From Armatimonadota bacterium (GTDB lineage: Bacteria; Armatimonadota; HRBIN16): DNA of 64,000 bases. The position numbers and the translations under genes were made by a program. The stretch is taken from NCBI GenBank assembly GCA_026003195.1, contig BPGU01000005.1:1-64000 (forward strand), written 5' to 3'. Positions 26,468-34,322 of this stretch are shown here, piece by piece; within the stretch, counting starts at the first letter, position 1, and every line of letters starts with the position of its first letter. The notes under the pieces were generated by a model. That model was not told the DNA's origin. It was given only the letters and a program-made list of their open reading frames with translations, and did no database searches.

Positions 26468-27293
26468 CGTCTACCTCCTTCTGTACTGGCCAGATCCTGT
26501 CCAGGTCCGATGTGAACCTGTAGTAACGTCGGTAACGCTGTACGTTATCTGCCTCTCTCAGCACGGCCAGCCTGCGCTGTATCACCTGCACATTGCGTGG
26601 TGAGTTCTCTATCAGCACGCAACTCCTGCCGAGCTGCTGAGCCACTACGCCGGTTGTGCCTGTGCCGGCAAACGGGTCCAACACCGCATCACCGGGACAG
26701 GTAGAGCTCAGGATGATCCTCAACAAGAGCGCCACCGGCGACTGCTGCTTATGGATACGCTCGCCCCTGTCGTCCCGTAACGCCTCGTCACCGGCAAAGT
26801 ATCCCGACGTCAACTCACGGATATCGTCCCAAACGTCGGTCACATACACGCCGTTCAGCCTCGGCTGTGAGTATCCAGCCGGTAACGGCGGGTCTATCCT
26901 CAACCGGTGGAAACAGCGGGGCTTGCCTCTGGTGGCAAACACGATGATCTGATAGCTCTTGCCGAACCGGATACTGCACGGCACGGCAGAGGTGAGCTTC
27001 CGCCAGATGATCATGTTCTGGAACCGCCAGCCGGTCTCCATGAGCGTTTGCATCAACCAGCCGGCGTTCTTGTCCCTGTGCATGAAGTACAGAGCTGCAC
27101 CGTCATGAGAACGCTCATAGACCAGATGGCAAACCTGCTTTATCCAGCTCCAGTAGAGCTCGTCTGGCAGGTCGTCGTCCGCGTTCTCGTAATGCTTGCC
27201 CTGATTGAACGGCGGGTCCAGAAAGGTCAGATGGAACTTCTGCCCCATACGCATCAGATGCTGCACACAATCGCCTTCCAGTACGGTTACCAT
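26433..27293 (-). CDS. Beta-class DNA methyltransferase, N4-cytosine or N6-adenine, 286 aa
   Basis: Motif IV DPPF (26-29) comes before the SAM-binding motif I LDPFAGTGTT (205-214), the order of beta-class enzymes such as those of type II and III systems. The target-recognition part lies between (about 100-175). I take ATG 27293 as the start. No endonuclease follows, so it is an orphan methylase. It faces the plus-strand gene at 27361 across 67 bases. Confidence 0.85.
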   Translation of the reverse strand: MVTVLEGDCVQHLMRMGQKFHLTFLDPPFNQGKHYENADDDLPDELYWSWIKQVCHLVYERSHDGAALYFMHRDKNAGWLMQTLMETGWRFQNMIIWRKLTSAVPCSIRFGKSYQIIVFATRGKPRCFHRLRIDPPLPAGYSQPRLNGVYVTDVWDDIRELTSGYFAGDEALRDDRGERIHKQQSPVALLLRIILSSTCPGDAVLDPFAGTGTTGVVAQQLGRSCVLIENSPRNVQVIQRRLAVLREADNVQRYRRYYRFTSDLDRIWPVQKEVDDAYTGLFEVSG

Positions 27294-27360
27294 ATCGCTC
27301 ACCACAGGATAAAGATAGCAAACGGGTGGCTCGCAGGTACTGCTATGGGCGGGATAAGCG
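27294..27360. promoter_or_regulatory. Divergent intergenic region
   Basis: The only clear head-to-head gap between a minus-strand methylase and a plus-strand gene. It has A/T-rich stretches (TATCTTTATCC on the minus strand, GATAAG on the plus) but no full -35/-10 pair. Promoters for both genes are expected here by position only. Confidence 0.3.
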
Positions 27361-28020
27361 ATGAAAGTTCTGCTGGCAATCACCGCCATATTCTCCCTGC
27401 AGACCCACCAGCTGCAGATAGTGCCCGCCAGAGCGCCTGCACAAGCCGGCGCGTTCTCCATCTCGTACCTGGACTGGGGAACACTCAAATCGGACGGCAG
27501 ACAGGTTCAGTACGGGAAACTGGTGCCGGCGCTCGCCGTGGCTCAGGGCAAACTGCACGTGGTGCACGATGAAAGTGAAGCGAAGCGACTGTACCGACAG
27601 AGCGAGTTCTGGCTCGCCGCCGGTCCGATGCTGGTGGAGAACGGACGACCGGTACCGTTCTCACGCTGGAGGAAGCAATTCCCTAAGCTGGATACGGATA
27701 GGCGAACGCATCGTGTCGCGGTATGCGTGCGGGCACAACAGTTCTGGTTCGTGTATCGGTTCGGCACGCTGAGGGACCTGCAACGGGCATGCAAAGGAGC
27801 GGAGTATGCGCTGAACCTGGACGGCGGGAGTTGTGCGGTCTGGGAATACGGGCAGTTCCGTGTCAGGGGCGACCAGGCTCGCTGGAAGGTAACGATACGA
27901 AGTGTACCAGGGTACCGTTATCGTATGGGGGGAGCAGGTCCTCGGCATACCAGTCATATATCGTATCGGCAGGCGCGAGCACATGAGCCATCACGTAACC
28001 GCCCATCTCGGAGTAACTGA
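27361..28020 (+). CDS. Phosphodiester-glycosidase (NAGPA-like) domain protein, 219 aa, plus strand
   Basis: Starts with a hydrophobic leader (MKVLLAITAIFSLQTHQLQI), so it is probably exported. The fold-specific segments of the NAGPA/phosphodiester-glycosidase family are there: AGPMLVENGRPV, DRRTHRVAVCV, FGTLRDLQRACKG and the ending ALNLDGGSCAVWEYG. These enzymes hydrolyse sugar phosphodiesters, so a cell-wall or capsule target is possible. The last ~45 residues are Arg/Ser/His-rich and overlap the minus-strand gene at 27863; they may be a frame artefact. One of three plus-strand genes accepted here. Confidence 0.65.
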   Translation: MKVLLAITAIFSLQTHQLQIVPARAPAQAGAFSISYLDWGTLKSDGRQVQYGKLVPALAVAQGKLHVVHDESEAKRLYRQSEFWLAAGPMLVENGRPVPFSRWRKQFPKLDTDRRTHRVAVCVRAQQFWFVYRFGTLRDLQRACKGAEYALNLDGGSCAVWEYGQFRVRGDQARWKVTIRSVPGYRYRMGGAGPRHTSHISYRQARAHEPSRNRPSRSN

Positions 28021-28099
28021 GCACCTTCGCCTCCCGCCTGGCCAACTGCACGATGAGGTCCTTCAACGTGCCCTTGACCAGTATGCGGAAACCGCTCAT
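27863..28099 (-). CDS. Hypothetical protein, 78 aa
   Basis: AGGTGGTGATAG directly before ATG 28099 argues that this minus-strand gene is real although its last 158 bases lie opposite the end of the plus-strand glycosidase-like gene. The protein (MSGFRILVKGTLKDLIVQLAR...) is a small alpha/beta fold with no known motif. Confidence 0.6.
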   Translation of the reverse strand: MSGFRILVKGTLKDLIVQLARREAKVLSYSEMGGYVMAHVLAPADTIYDWYAEDLLPPYDNGTLVHFVSLPSSEPGRP

Positions 28100-28111
28100 G
28101 ACTATCACCAC

Positions 28112-28633
28112 CTATAGATGCACTTTGTACACCGATACCGCCATATCACCGTCACGGATGGAACCCTCCGAGAGATAAGGCCATACCTGGTAGCTGGAGA
28201 TCTGATCGGTGAACGGGTACAGGTCACTCATGTTCCAGAGCGCCAGCGCCATCTGAGTGCCCTGCTCCAGCAACAGGGCATCGGGACGGGAAAGCAACAT
28301 GTGCGCAATCGCCCTGTACAGAGTGGGGAGCATATCGTCCGAACCGTCGGCACTGTAGCCCAGCATGTGCAACATGCGCTCGTAACCGGAACGCGCCTCA
28401 TCATGCAGATATTCCAGAAGCAACTGCCAGCGCCGGTCGCTATGCTCCAGCCGCTCCAGCAGACGATGGTCACCGGATACCTGCAGGATACCGCTCTGGT
28501 GCAACGTGAACACCGGGGAATACCAGTTCTCAGAGAGGTCTATGGGCAACATGCCCATCAGCTCCGGCGACCGCTGCTCATCTGCCATGAACCGCTCAGG
28601 CAAATAGTGTAACAGGTACAGGTCTATATACAT
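28112..28633 (-). CDS. Hypothetical protein, 173 aa, paralogue of the gene at 25865
   Basis: Helical, Leu-rich, ending in a strand. Blocks shared with the 200-aa product are described there. GAGGTGTCGGC precedes ATG 28633. The pair brackets the methylase and the plus-strand gene, so the intervening genes may have been inserted into an older tandem pair. Confidence 0.6.
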   Translation of the reverse strand: MYIDLYLLHYLPERFMADEQRSPELMGMLPIDLSENWYSPVFTLHQSGILQVSGDHRLLERLEHSDRRWQLLLEYLHDEARSGYERMLHMLGYSADGSDDMLPTLYRAIAHMLLSRPDALLLEQGTQMALALWNMSDLYPFTDQISSYQVWPYLSEGSIRDGDMAVSVYKVHL

Positions 28634-28666
28634 GCCGACACCTCAAACGAGATTTTGAAGTGTATT

Positions 28667-29695
28667 CTACCTGCAATATGCAGGTTCCTCCAGCATAGTC
28701 CGCTCGTCATAGATAGCCAGTATCCTCTCGTCTGTGACAGGCTGGATGCGGTCCGGCTCCGAAGTGAACAGTAACCTCAAAGCGGAACAGATGGCACGGA
28801 TATCGCCATCGAACAGTCGCTCCGGACTCAACCTGCGCCAGCCTCTACCGATACGATCGATGTGCAACTCGTCGCCTCGTAAGATGTGCACCCTGGGATA
28901 GTACGAGTCCGGTCCCACCAGGAACACGGTGCGCCCCATCCTCAGTACCAGGTTGCCTGTATACAGACTCCAGTTTATACGGGTCAACAGGTCTATCGCC
29001 ATCAGGTTCATACCGCCTATCAGCAGTTGACCGGCTGCCCGTACCGCAGAACGATAAGCCTGTACATCCGAGCCCTGGAGCGTCTCAAACATCATCATCG
29101 CCTGAATGATCCTGTTGATGGCGACGCTGCCTGTGCCCAGCTCCATCGCATCGTGACCGAGCAGAACCCGTCTGGTACGTATCCGGTCTATCCGCTGCTG
29201 TACGGGCAACCGGTGCACCGTCTCCAATAACATGGGAAGTGAATCCAGCTCACGCTCCGTCGCCCGCTCGCACCGGTCACGCCAGATACGCCGGATGTCG
29301 GCAAACGAACGTAACGAAGCCCGGAAGATTCGGTCCAGATGACCGGATATGCGGAGTTGCACATCATCGTCCGGTCTGCCTGCAAGCTCCCCGATGAGCG
29401 ATGCGACCAGACCGGAGCCGAACAGGGACGCCAGCTTGCGGTTGGTGATCTCACCATCTCGTAAGATGACCACAGGCACGTCCTGCACATAGAACAATAT
29501 GCTACCGGTATGGAACGTGTCCGGACAGGCGTCCGGCTCGAACCGGATACGGATACCATCATCGACAGGATACTCGTAACTCTCGCGCAGGAACACCGTC
29601 CTTAGCGGCCAGCCGGGACTGAGGTTGCTGCTCAGTAACCGACGGGCGTGACCGGCAAGCTGACCTATCATTCCGTCAAAGGACAGGAAACGCAT
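28667..29695 (-). CDS. Family A paralogue, 342 aa
   Basis: One of seven related proteins of unknown function. N-terminal block: LRTVF...Y...DGIRIRFEP followed by TGSILFY..VPVVI. Middle helical block: IWRDRCERATERELDSLP, fitting the family pattern W..LC(R/E)....E..YLP. C-terminal block: LVLRMGRTVFLVG..YYPRVHILR. The closest relative is the 330-aa product at 33264. No enzyme motif, signal peptide or membrane segment. GGAGTTTGCC precedes ATG 29695. Confidence 0.7.
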   Translation of the reverse strand: MRFLSFDGMIGQLAGHARRLLSSNLSPGWPLRTVFLRESYEYPVDDGIRIRFEPDACPDTFHTGSILFYVQDVPVVILRDGEITNRKLASLFGSGLVASLIGELAGRPDDDVQLRISGHLDRIFRASLRSFADIRRIWRDRCERATERELDSLPMLLETVHRLPVQQRIDRIRTRRVLLGHDAMELGTGSVAINRIIQAMMMFETLQGSDVQAYRSAVRAAGQLLIGGMNLMAIDLLTRINWSLYTGNLVLRMGRTVFLVGPDSYYPRVHILRGDELHIDRIGRGWRRLSPERLFDGDIRAICSALRLLFTSEPDRIQPVTDERILAIYDERTMLEEPAYCR

Positions 29696-29719
29696 GGCAA
29701 ACTCCTGAGATTCGCGAGC

Positions 29720-29890
29720 TTACAACTCCTCTGCGTTCAAGCAGGTGAGCTCCCAATGGCGTTCGCAATACGGACAGATACCCTCATAGGTGTTCTGATA
29801 CTGCCCACCGATGATCACCAGCTCGATAACGTGACCGCAAGCGCAGGCGATGGAAACTTTATCCGGTAACTCACTCCGCTGTGACTTCAT
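29720..29890 (-). CDS. Zinc-ribbon protein, 56 aa
   Basis: C16-x-C18-G and C39-x-x-C42 (ACACGHVIEL ... GICPYCERHW) could bind one zinc. I start at ATG 29890; longer in-frame extensions lie inside the preceding family A gene and are Arg/Ser/Trp-rich, as shadows are. It overlaps that gene by 20 bases. The spacing resembles small transcription or RNA-binding zinc ribbons. Confidence 0.6.
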   Translation of the reverse strand: MKSQRSELPDKVSIACACGHVIELVIIGGQYQNTYEGICPYCERHWELTCLNAEEL

Positions 29891-30932
29891 CGCCCTCCAT
29901 ACCTCCATCCAGGTAGACTGAAACGGGACACTCCGTGGCAGGTATAAGACCCGCAAACACCGGTTGGGACTGCACCATGTAGTTGATGAACTGCACGATA
30001 CGCTCCAGGTCACCGTCCAGCGCCTTGACCAGCGGTATCGCGTGCCAGTAGCCCCGGACGTGCGGGGGCACTTCATACACGTTGTGAGGCTTCACGTTCC
30101 TCAACCATTCCACCAGAGCGGGCACGTCCTGCACGAACCTCCAGCTGACAGCGGTCATGTAGGGGCCGACGGACAATTCCACCATCAGGTTCCTCAATAC
30201 CACATAGCAACGGTGATACACCGTGCCAGGTCTTAACGCCATGCTCTGCGTTCGTAACGCCACCAGCGCCAGCAACACCTGCAGGAGCGATTCCAGTTCT
30301 TTCATCACTATCAGGTATGAGCTGGGAGGTATACCGTCCCTCCGAACCAGCTCCCTTAAGTTACCGATAGTCTGGTCGTACTGACGCACCGTGGCGTTCA
30401 GTTCCTGCTCGTAGTATCCGCTGAACAGATGGCAGAGCACCTGAGCGTTGTTGACGAACCGGTCTATGCTGTCGAACTCCAGACCGCCGATGATATCCAG
30501 TCTCCGCGAATCCTGCTGGAGCGCATGTAAGCAGAGCGCGTGCCAGTCCGTCTGGAACCTGTTGATATAGGTGTTGCCGTTCCGATACATATCGTGCAGG
30601 AGCATGTGATATAATAGTTTGCCCCTGCTATGACGCTCCACAACGGATGCGCCCAGCTCCACCACGCGCTCGTCTAACTCGCCCGGATACAGCTGGAACG
30701 GATGATGCTCCACCTGCAACACGAACCTGCCGGGCTCGATGATGTTCGGTGACTCGGCAGGCTCGAACCTCAAGCTGATGCCGTCTATCAGCCGGCACTC
30801 AGGATAGTCGGTGAAGTAGGCTATACGCGGTATCCACTTACCGCTCATCGGAGCGTAGATGGCACGTTCCGCATCGAGCTCCAGCCGGGACAGCAGGTCG
30901 CCGAAGCTGAAAGGCTTCCCTGTGCCCTTCAT
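29871..30932 (-). CDS. Family A paralogue, 353 aa
   Basis: N-terminal signature DGISLRFEPAESPNIIEPG and the central DWHALCLHALQQDSRRL fit the family pattern. It lacks the C-terminal VFLV..YYPRV form and has instead a longer helical tail with acidic residues. ATG 30932 overlaps the upstream stop (ATGA). Function unknown. Confidence 0.7.
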   Translation of the reverse strand: MKGTGKPFSFGDLLSRLELDAERAIYAPMSGKWIPRIAYFTDYPECRLIDGISLRFEPAESPNIIEPGRFVLQVEHHPFQLYPGELDERVVELGASVVERHSRGKLLYHMLLHDMYRNGNTYINRFQTDWHALCLHALQQDSRRLDIIGGLEFDSIDRFVNNAQVLCHLFSGYYEQELNATVRQYDQTIGNLRELVRRDGIPPSSYLIVMKELESLLQVLLALVALRTQSMALRPGTVYHRCYVVLRNLMVELSVGPYMTAVSWRFVQDVPALVEWLRNVKPHNVYEVPPHVRGYWHAIPLVKALDGDLERIVQFINYMVQSQPVFAGLIPATECPVSVYLDGGMEGDEVTAE

Positions 30933-31318
30933 TCCAGAATCCTCTCCCATTCACGAGGTAACAGATGGATCATCGATGACCATGAAGTGGTCACCATGGA
31001 CAGATAGGAAGTGTCCGTATCGTACAGGTCCAGGATGATACAGTTCGGCAGGATGATGAGATCGCAGTGGTCTGGGATCTCCGTATACTCATGCAGTTCC
31101 CTGTTGGGATCGATATGGAACTCGCATTTGTCGTCATCGATACGGATGCGTATAGATGATACGAACGGGTTGGACATGAGGAACCGATAAGCGGTGCGGA
31201 TCTGCTCTTTGAGCTCGCCGTCCAGATGGAGAGTGACCATATCCAACGGGAACTCGTCCTCGCCATCGTAGCGTTCAAAGCCTGTGAAGTGGATAACGTC
31301 CGGCAGTCTACCGTACAT
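30929..31318 (-). CDS. Small acidic protein, 129 aa, family C
   Basis: Third member of the family of the products at 11151 and 11497: PLDMVTLHLDGELKEQIRTA, then SIRIRIDDDKCEFHID and LPNCIILDLYD...YLSMV. GGAGGTGAT sits 5 bases before ATG 31318, so the ATG at 31333, which overlaps that site, is rejected. It is coupled to a family A gene, unlike the other two, which neighbour a zinc ribbon. Confidence 0.7.
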   Translation of the reverse strand: MYGRLPDVIHFTGFERYDGEDEFPLDMVTLHLDGELKEQIRTAYRFLMSNPFVSSIRIRIDDDKCEFHIDPNRELHEYTEIPDHCDLIILPNCIILDLYDTDTSYLSMVTTSWSSMIHLLPREWERILE

Positions 31319-31323
31319 GGGAA

Positions 31324-31869
31324 TCACCTCCATGGCGAACCTTCCGGCGGTGGTGGCAGACTATCTGCAAACCGGTCCACCAGCCGGCGATAGGTGCGTT
31401 GCAGGTTCCTCAGAGCCTCTTGCGGTGTGACGCCTGTCTCAGCCGGTAGACCGATACAGGGCACGGAAGCCTCGTACAGTCCGTCCTGTAAACGCTGCAA
31501 CAGCACGGGATATGCGACTGCGGTGTCCGGCGGCTCTGGAACCTTCGGTCTTGTGTTCCTCAGCACCTCGTAGAACCGGTCCATATCTATCTCGTATGTG
31601 GAGTGTGACAATACGTCCTTCACCTGCACGGTGATAGAGTTGTCCCTGTCGACGGTCAATACGACAACTCCAGCTAAACGCTGCTCGCCCTCGCCTGGAT
31701 AGATGGTGACCGTTCCCAACTCCGCCTGCAACCGGAACGGTTGCGGGATGAACGGTGCAACCAGCTCGGCGGTGTATACGGCGCCCGCTATCTCTTGCAT
31801 GGTATCGTCGTCAACGGCGACCACCGACGGTGTGCAAGATACGGTGTGTCTGGCATGGAACAGGTTCAT
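31324..31869 (-). CDS. Protein with C-terminal HicB-like domain, 181 aa
   Basis: Residues about 117-175 (AYPVLLQRLQDGLYEASVPC, then GVTPQEALRNLQRTYRRLVD) follow the HicB/UPF0150 antitoxin fold: two strands, a turn with E-A, and an EAL..L helix. The N-terminal ~110 residues are beta-rich and unrelated to known HicB partners. No HicA toxin lies next to it. A second protein of this kind is at 44542. It may be a stand-alone regulator using the HicB-like fold. Confidence 0.6.
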   Translation of the reverse strand: MNLFHARHTVSCTPSVVAVDDDTMQEIAGAVYTAELVAPFIPQPFRLQAELGTVTIYPGEGEQRLAGVVVLTVDRDNSITVQVKDVLSHSTYEIDMDRFYEVLRNTRPKVPEPPDTAVAYPVLLQRLQDGLYEASVPCIGLPAETGVTPQEALRNLQRTYRRLVDRFADSLPPPPEGSPWR

Positions 31870-31922
31870 TCGGTCTCTCAGCTCCTGTCGGACAGAACAC
31901 CTGCATTGACGTCTTGAGGCGG

Positions 31923-32156
31923 TTACTTCTGCTCCACAGACATCAATACACGGCAGAGCCCACGCGCTGCAAGAGCGTCCTGCACCTCGGCAAACACCGC
32001 CTCCGCTTCCTCACGAGTGGCACACTCGGCAATGTGCACGGTGCCCTCGTCCGGCAGTTCGCACACCACATAGAAGCTGTTCAGGAGTTCGTGAACGTAT
32101 ATCATCAGCGCCCAGTTGAGATTGAGTAATCTGCCGCTCTGTGTCTTGACGAACAT
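31923..32156 (-). CDS. Hypothetical protein, 77 aa
   Basis: From ATG 32156, placed 7 bases after GGAGG. MFVKTQSGRLLNLNWALMIY opens like small beta proteins of the KT.SG..(I/V)N family seen in phages, followed by an Ala/Glu-rich helix (REEAEAVFAEVQDALAA). Function unknown. Confidence 0.6.
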   Translation of the reverse strand: MFVKTQSGRLLNLNWALMIYVHELLNSFYVVCELPDEGTVHIAECATREEAEAVFAEVQDALAARGLCRVLMSVEQK

Positions 32157-32186
32157 GTGGTTACCTCCTGTTGCGATACTCAAAAC

Positions 32187-32657
32187 TCACCAGATGATCG
32201 GTCTGGATCGCAGAATGAGCGACCTTAAATCGAGCCATCTGGAGTAGTGCTTATCCCTTGAAGCAAGGTACAGGATATCGTCTGCTATCCAATCTCCTTG
32301 TCCGTGCCTGGATGCTTCTATCGCCTCGGAGACGATGGAGAACAGGGGCACCGGCTGGACGAAGCAACCCGGTTCTATATAGCCCCACTGGCAGAGCGCA
32401 CCGAAGTGGAGCGGACAGGAGCTGCGTAACTCGTCCATACGGCGTTCATACTCATCCATACGGCGATGATAGACGATAATGGTGCCGTGCTGGTCGGACC
32501 TGCAACGGGAGAAGTCCGAGCGGTACTGCACAGCCCTGAAGCTCAAACTGTGACTGTCTGAGAGCGATGCATAGAGCTCTCTGGACACGATAGGGAGCGG
32601 AGAGTATGGAGTCTCCAGCATCACCGTCACGCCGGCTCTTTCCAGCCTCCGCTTCAC
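32187..32657 (-). CDS. Hypothetical protein, at least 156 aa, start uncertain
   Basis: The frame is coding-like (ASLSDSHSLSFRAVQYRSDF, WGYIEPGCFVQPVPLFSIV). The first usual start codon is GTG 32657, but coding-like sequence continues upstream in the same frame (YDRNSFRPIAVWVRYKA) back to the TAA that ends the 49-codon gene at 32754. No ATG, GTG or TTG lies between. The true product may be longer, by an unusual start, by TAA read-through, or because of a mutation. Function unknown. Confidence 0.55.
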   Translation of the reverse strand: MKRRLERAGVTVMLETPYSPLPIVSRELYASLSDSHSLSFRAVQYRSDFSRCRSDQHGTIIVYHRRMDEYERRMDELRSSCPLHFGALCQWGYIEPGCFVQPVPLFSIVSEAIEASRHGQGDWIADDILYLASRDKHYSRWLDLRSLILRSRPIIW

Positions 32658-32753
32658 AATACCTTCGTCCGGTCTGCAGGTGACGATGGACGCCTTGTAT
32701 CTGACCCAGACGGCAATCGGTCTGAAGCTGTTGCGGTCGTACTCGATGCACGG

Positions 32754-32903
32754 TTATCGCCTGTTCTGCATCTGCTGACTGTAACTCGTCAACCGCTCCG
32801 TTGGGGCCTTACCGCTGAGATAATCGGATACCGGAGTGCCGGTGAACATCAACTCCACCAGCGTGGCGAACTGGTCATCGGTCATATCCAGCACGCTCTT
32901 CAT
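32754..32903 (-). CDS. Small protein, 49 aa, directly before an in-frame open stretch
   Basis: ATG 32903 follows GAGGTGACTGGT. The product (MKSVLDMTDDQFATLVELMF...) is a short helical peptide ending in a TAA. The next gene continues in the same frame beyond that TAA. It could be an independent small protein or the N-terminal part of one larger gene. Confidence 0.6.
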   Translation of the reverse strand: MKSVLDMTDDQFATLVELMFTGTPVSDYLSGKAPTERLTSYSQQMQNRR

Positions 32904-32920
32904 ACCAGTCACCTCGAAGT

Positions 32921-33301
32921 CTACTTCACCTCGTAGATGGATATCCGACGGGTCTCACTGTATAACACCGCCTCCTGACTGCCGCGAATGTGCTTGGTTA
33001 TCACTACAACCGAATTCTGATCTCCGTCCGTGGTCTCCACAATGATGAGATGCGCTCTCGTGCCGGGAATGTACTTGCTACCGTCTTGAACCTCGTGGAG
33101 CAGGATCCTCCTGATTGGACTAAAAACGACAGGATCCGCCAGCTCCTTGGCGGTGAGAACGCTGCCGGTGGTCTTGTAGAGCCACCACCGATCTACCGGC
33201 AGACCTCTGAGGAGCGGCAACAGGTTGGCGATAATGATGAGGACGGCGAGGATAATCAACCCGTTAACCAGCCACCGGTTGCTCCATAGACGGTTCAACA
33301 T
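32921..33301 (-). CDS. Single-pass membrane protein, 126 aa
   Basis: From ATG 33301 (MLNRLWSNRWLVNGL) there is one membrane helix (LIILAVLIIIANLLPLL) and a ~90-residue soluble part with strands (HLIIVETTDGDQNSVVVITK). GGAGGAGG precedes the start inside the family A gene (38-base overlap). Positive charges before the helix suggest the soluble domain faces outward. Confidence 0.65.
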   Translation of the reverse strand: MLNRLWSNRWLVNGLIILAVLIIIANLLPLLRGLPVDRWWLYKTTGSVLTAKELADPVVFSPIRRILLHEVQDGSKYIPGTRAHLIIVETTDGDQNSVVVITKHIRGSQEAVLYSETRRISIYEVK

Positions 33302-34256
33302 GCGTCGATTCCTCCTCCTGAAGCTCCTTGAAACTCCGCTTGCGGTCGTAGTAGATACATGATACCATACCGGCATCACGCCGGATAACGTCAGGAGATT
33401 GAGTTAAAAGAGTGTATAGAGTTGAACAGATAGACAGGATGTCTCCATGGAATATGTCCACAGGATCAATGCTGTACCAGCCGCAGGTCTGGTTGCCTGT
33501 GCCCAGTATACCGGAGTATCCGTACAGAGAACTGTAATCCACCGTCTCGTCGCGTATGATATACAGCCTGTACTGCCCCCTTACAGAGGTGACAAGCACC
33601 TTGCGTCCCATCACCAGCGCGAATCTGCCGCGGATGACTTCATAATCGGGCATCAGGTGATGAGCCATCGCCTGCATCATGCCCATCAGCAACCTGTTCG
33701 TGGCGTGCAGTGTTGACCTGTAAGTTTGCAAGTCCGGTCTGAGTCCGGACAGGAACTGCAGTTCCTCCAGAGCAGTATTGATATCGCTCCTGTTCATCAG
33801 CATCAGATGGAACCGGAGCTCCTTCAAGACGGTGTAGTAGAGGACAGATAAGTATTCCAGCTCGTACTCCGTGCAGCGCTCACAAAGCAAACGCCAGTCG
33901 CTTCTGATCTCGGACAGTGCACGGAGCGACTTCCTGAACAGGCGATCCAGGTCATCTGATCTGAACAGACGGCGCCCGGCAAGTGCAGCCCTTCTGCGGT
34001 TGGTGATGGTCTTGCTGTAGGCCACTACCTGCAGCGGGATGCCGTCCGTGTACAGTATGATACTGCCCGTGTGGAACAGGTCCGGCTCATCGGCTGGCTC
34101 AAAGCGCAGGTGCACACCGTCGGCAAGGTTGTAGTAGTAGTCCTGATGGATGAACACCGTACGCAACGGCCAGCTCCGGTTATGGTTGCTCAACAGCAGT
34201 CTACGTGACAGGTTGACCAGATGACCGATGAAGCCATCGTAGGAGACGAGTTTCAT
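33264..34256 (-). CDS. Family A paralogue, 330 aa
   Basis: LRTVFIHQDYYYNLADGVHLRFEPADEPD then TGSIILYTDGIPL; central DWRLLCERCTEYELEYLSVL; C-terminal RFALVMGRKVLVTSVRGQYRLYIIRD. These match the 342-aa product at 28667 block by block. AAGGAGTCCCCT precedes ATG 34256. It is the last gene before the type III module; the next family A gene lies on the other side of that module. Confidence 0.72.
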   Translation of the reverse strand: MKLVSYDGFIGHLVNLSRRLLLSNHNRSWPLRTVFIHQDYYYNLADGVHLRFEPADEPDLFHTGSIILYTDGIPLQVVAYSKTITNRRRAALAGRRLFRSDDLDRLFRKSLRALSEIRSDWRLLCERCTEYELEYLSVLYYTVLKELRFHLMLMNRSDINTALEELQFLSGLRPDLQTYRSTLHATNRLLMGMMQAMAHHLMPDYEVIRGRFALVMGRKVLVTSVRGQYRLYIIRDETVDYSSLYGYSGILGTGNQTCGWYSIDPVDIFHGDILSICSTLYTLLTQSPDVIRRDAGMVSCIYYDRKRSFKELQEEESTHVEPSMEQPVAG

Positions 34257-34322
34257 AGGGGACTCCTTGAAGGTTGTGACGATGAAGCCCTGTACGGCGT
34301 ACCTGGCTGTATGAGAGACAGG

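Noticed and set aside
27361-27860. Possibility that the minus strand opposite the NAGPA-like gene holds the real gene
   Set aside because: The minus-strand frames there are short and lack ribosome sites, whereas the plus frame has family motifs and a signal peptide.
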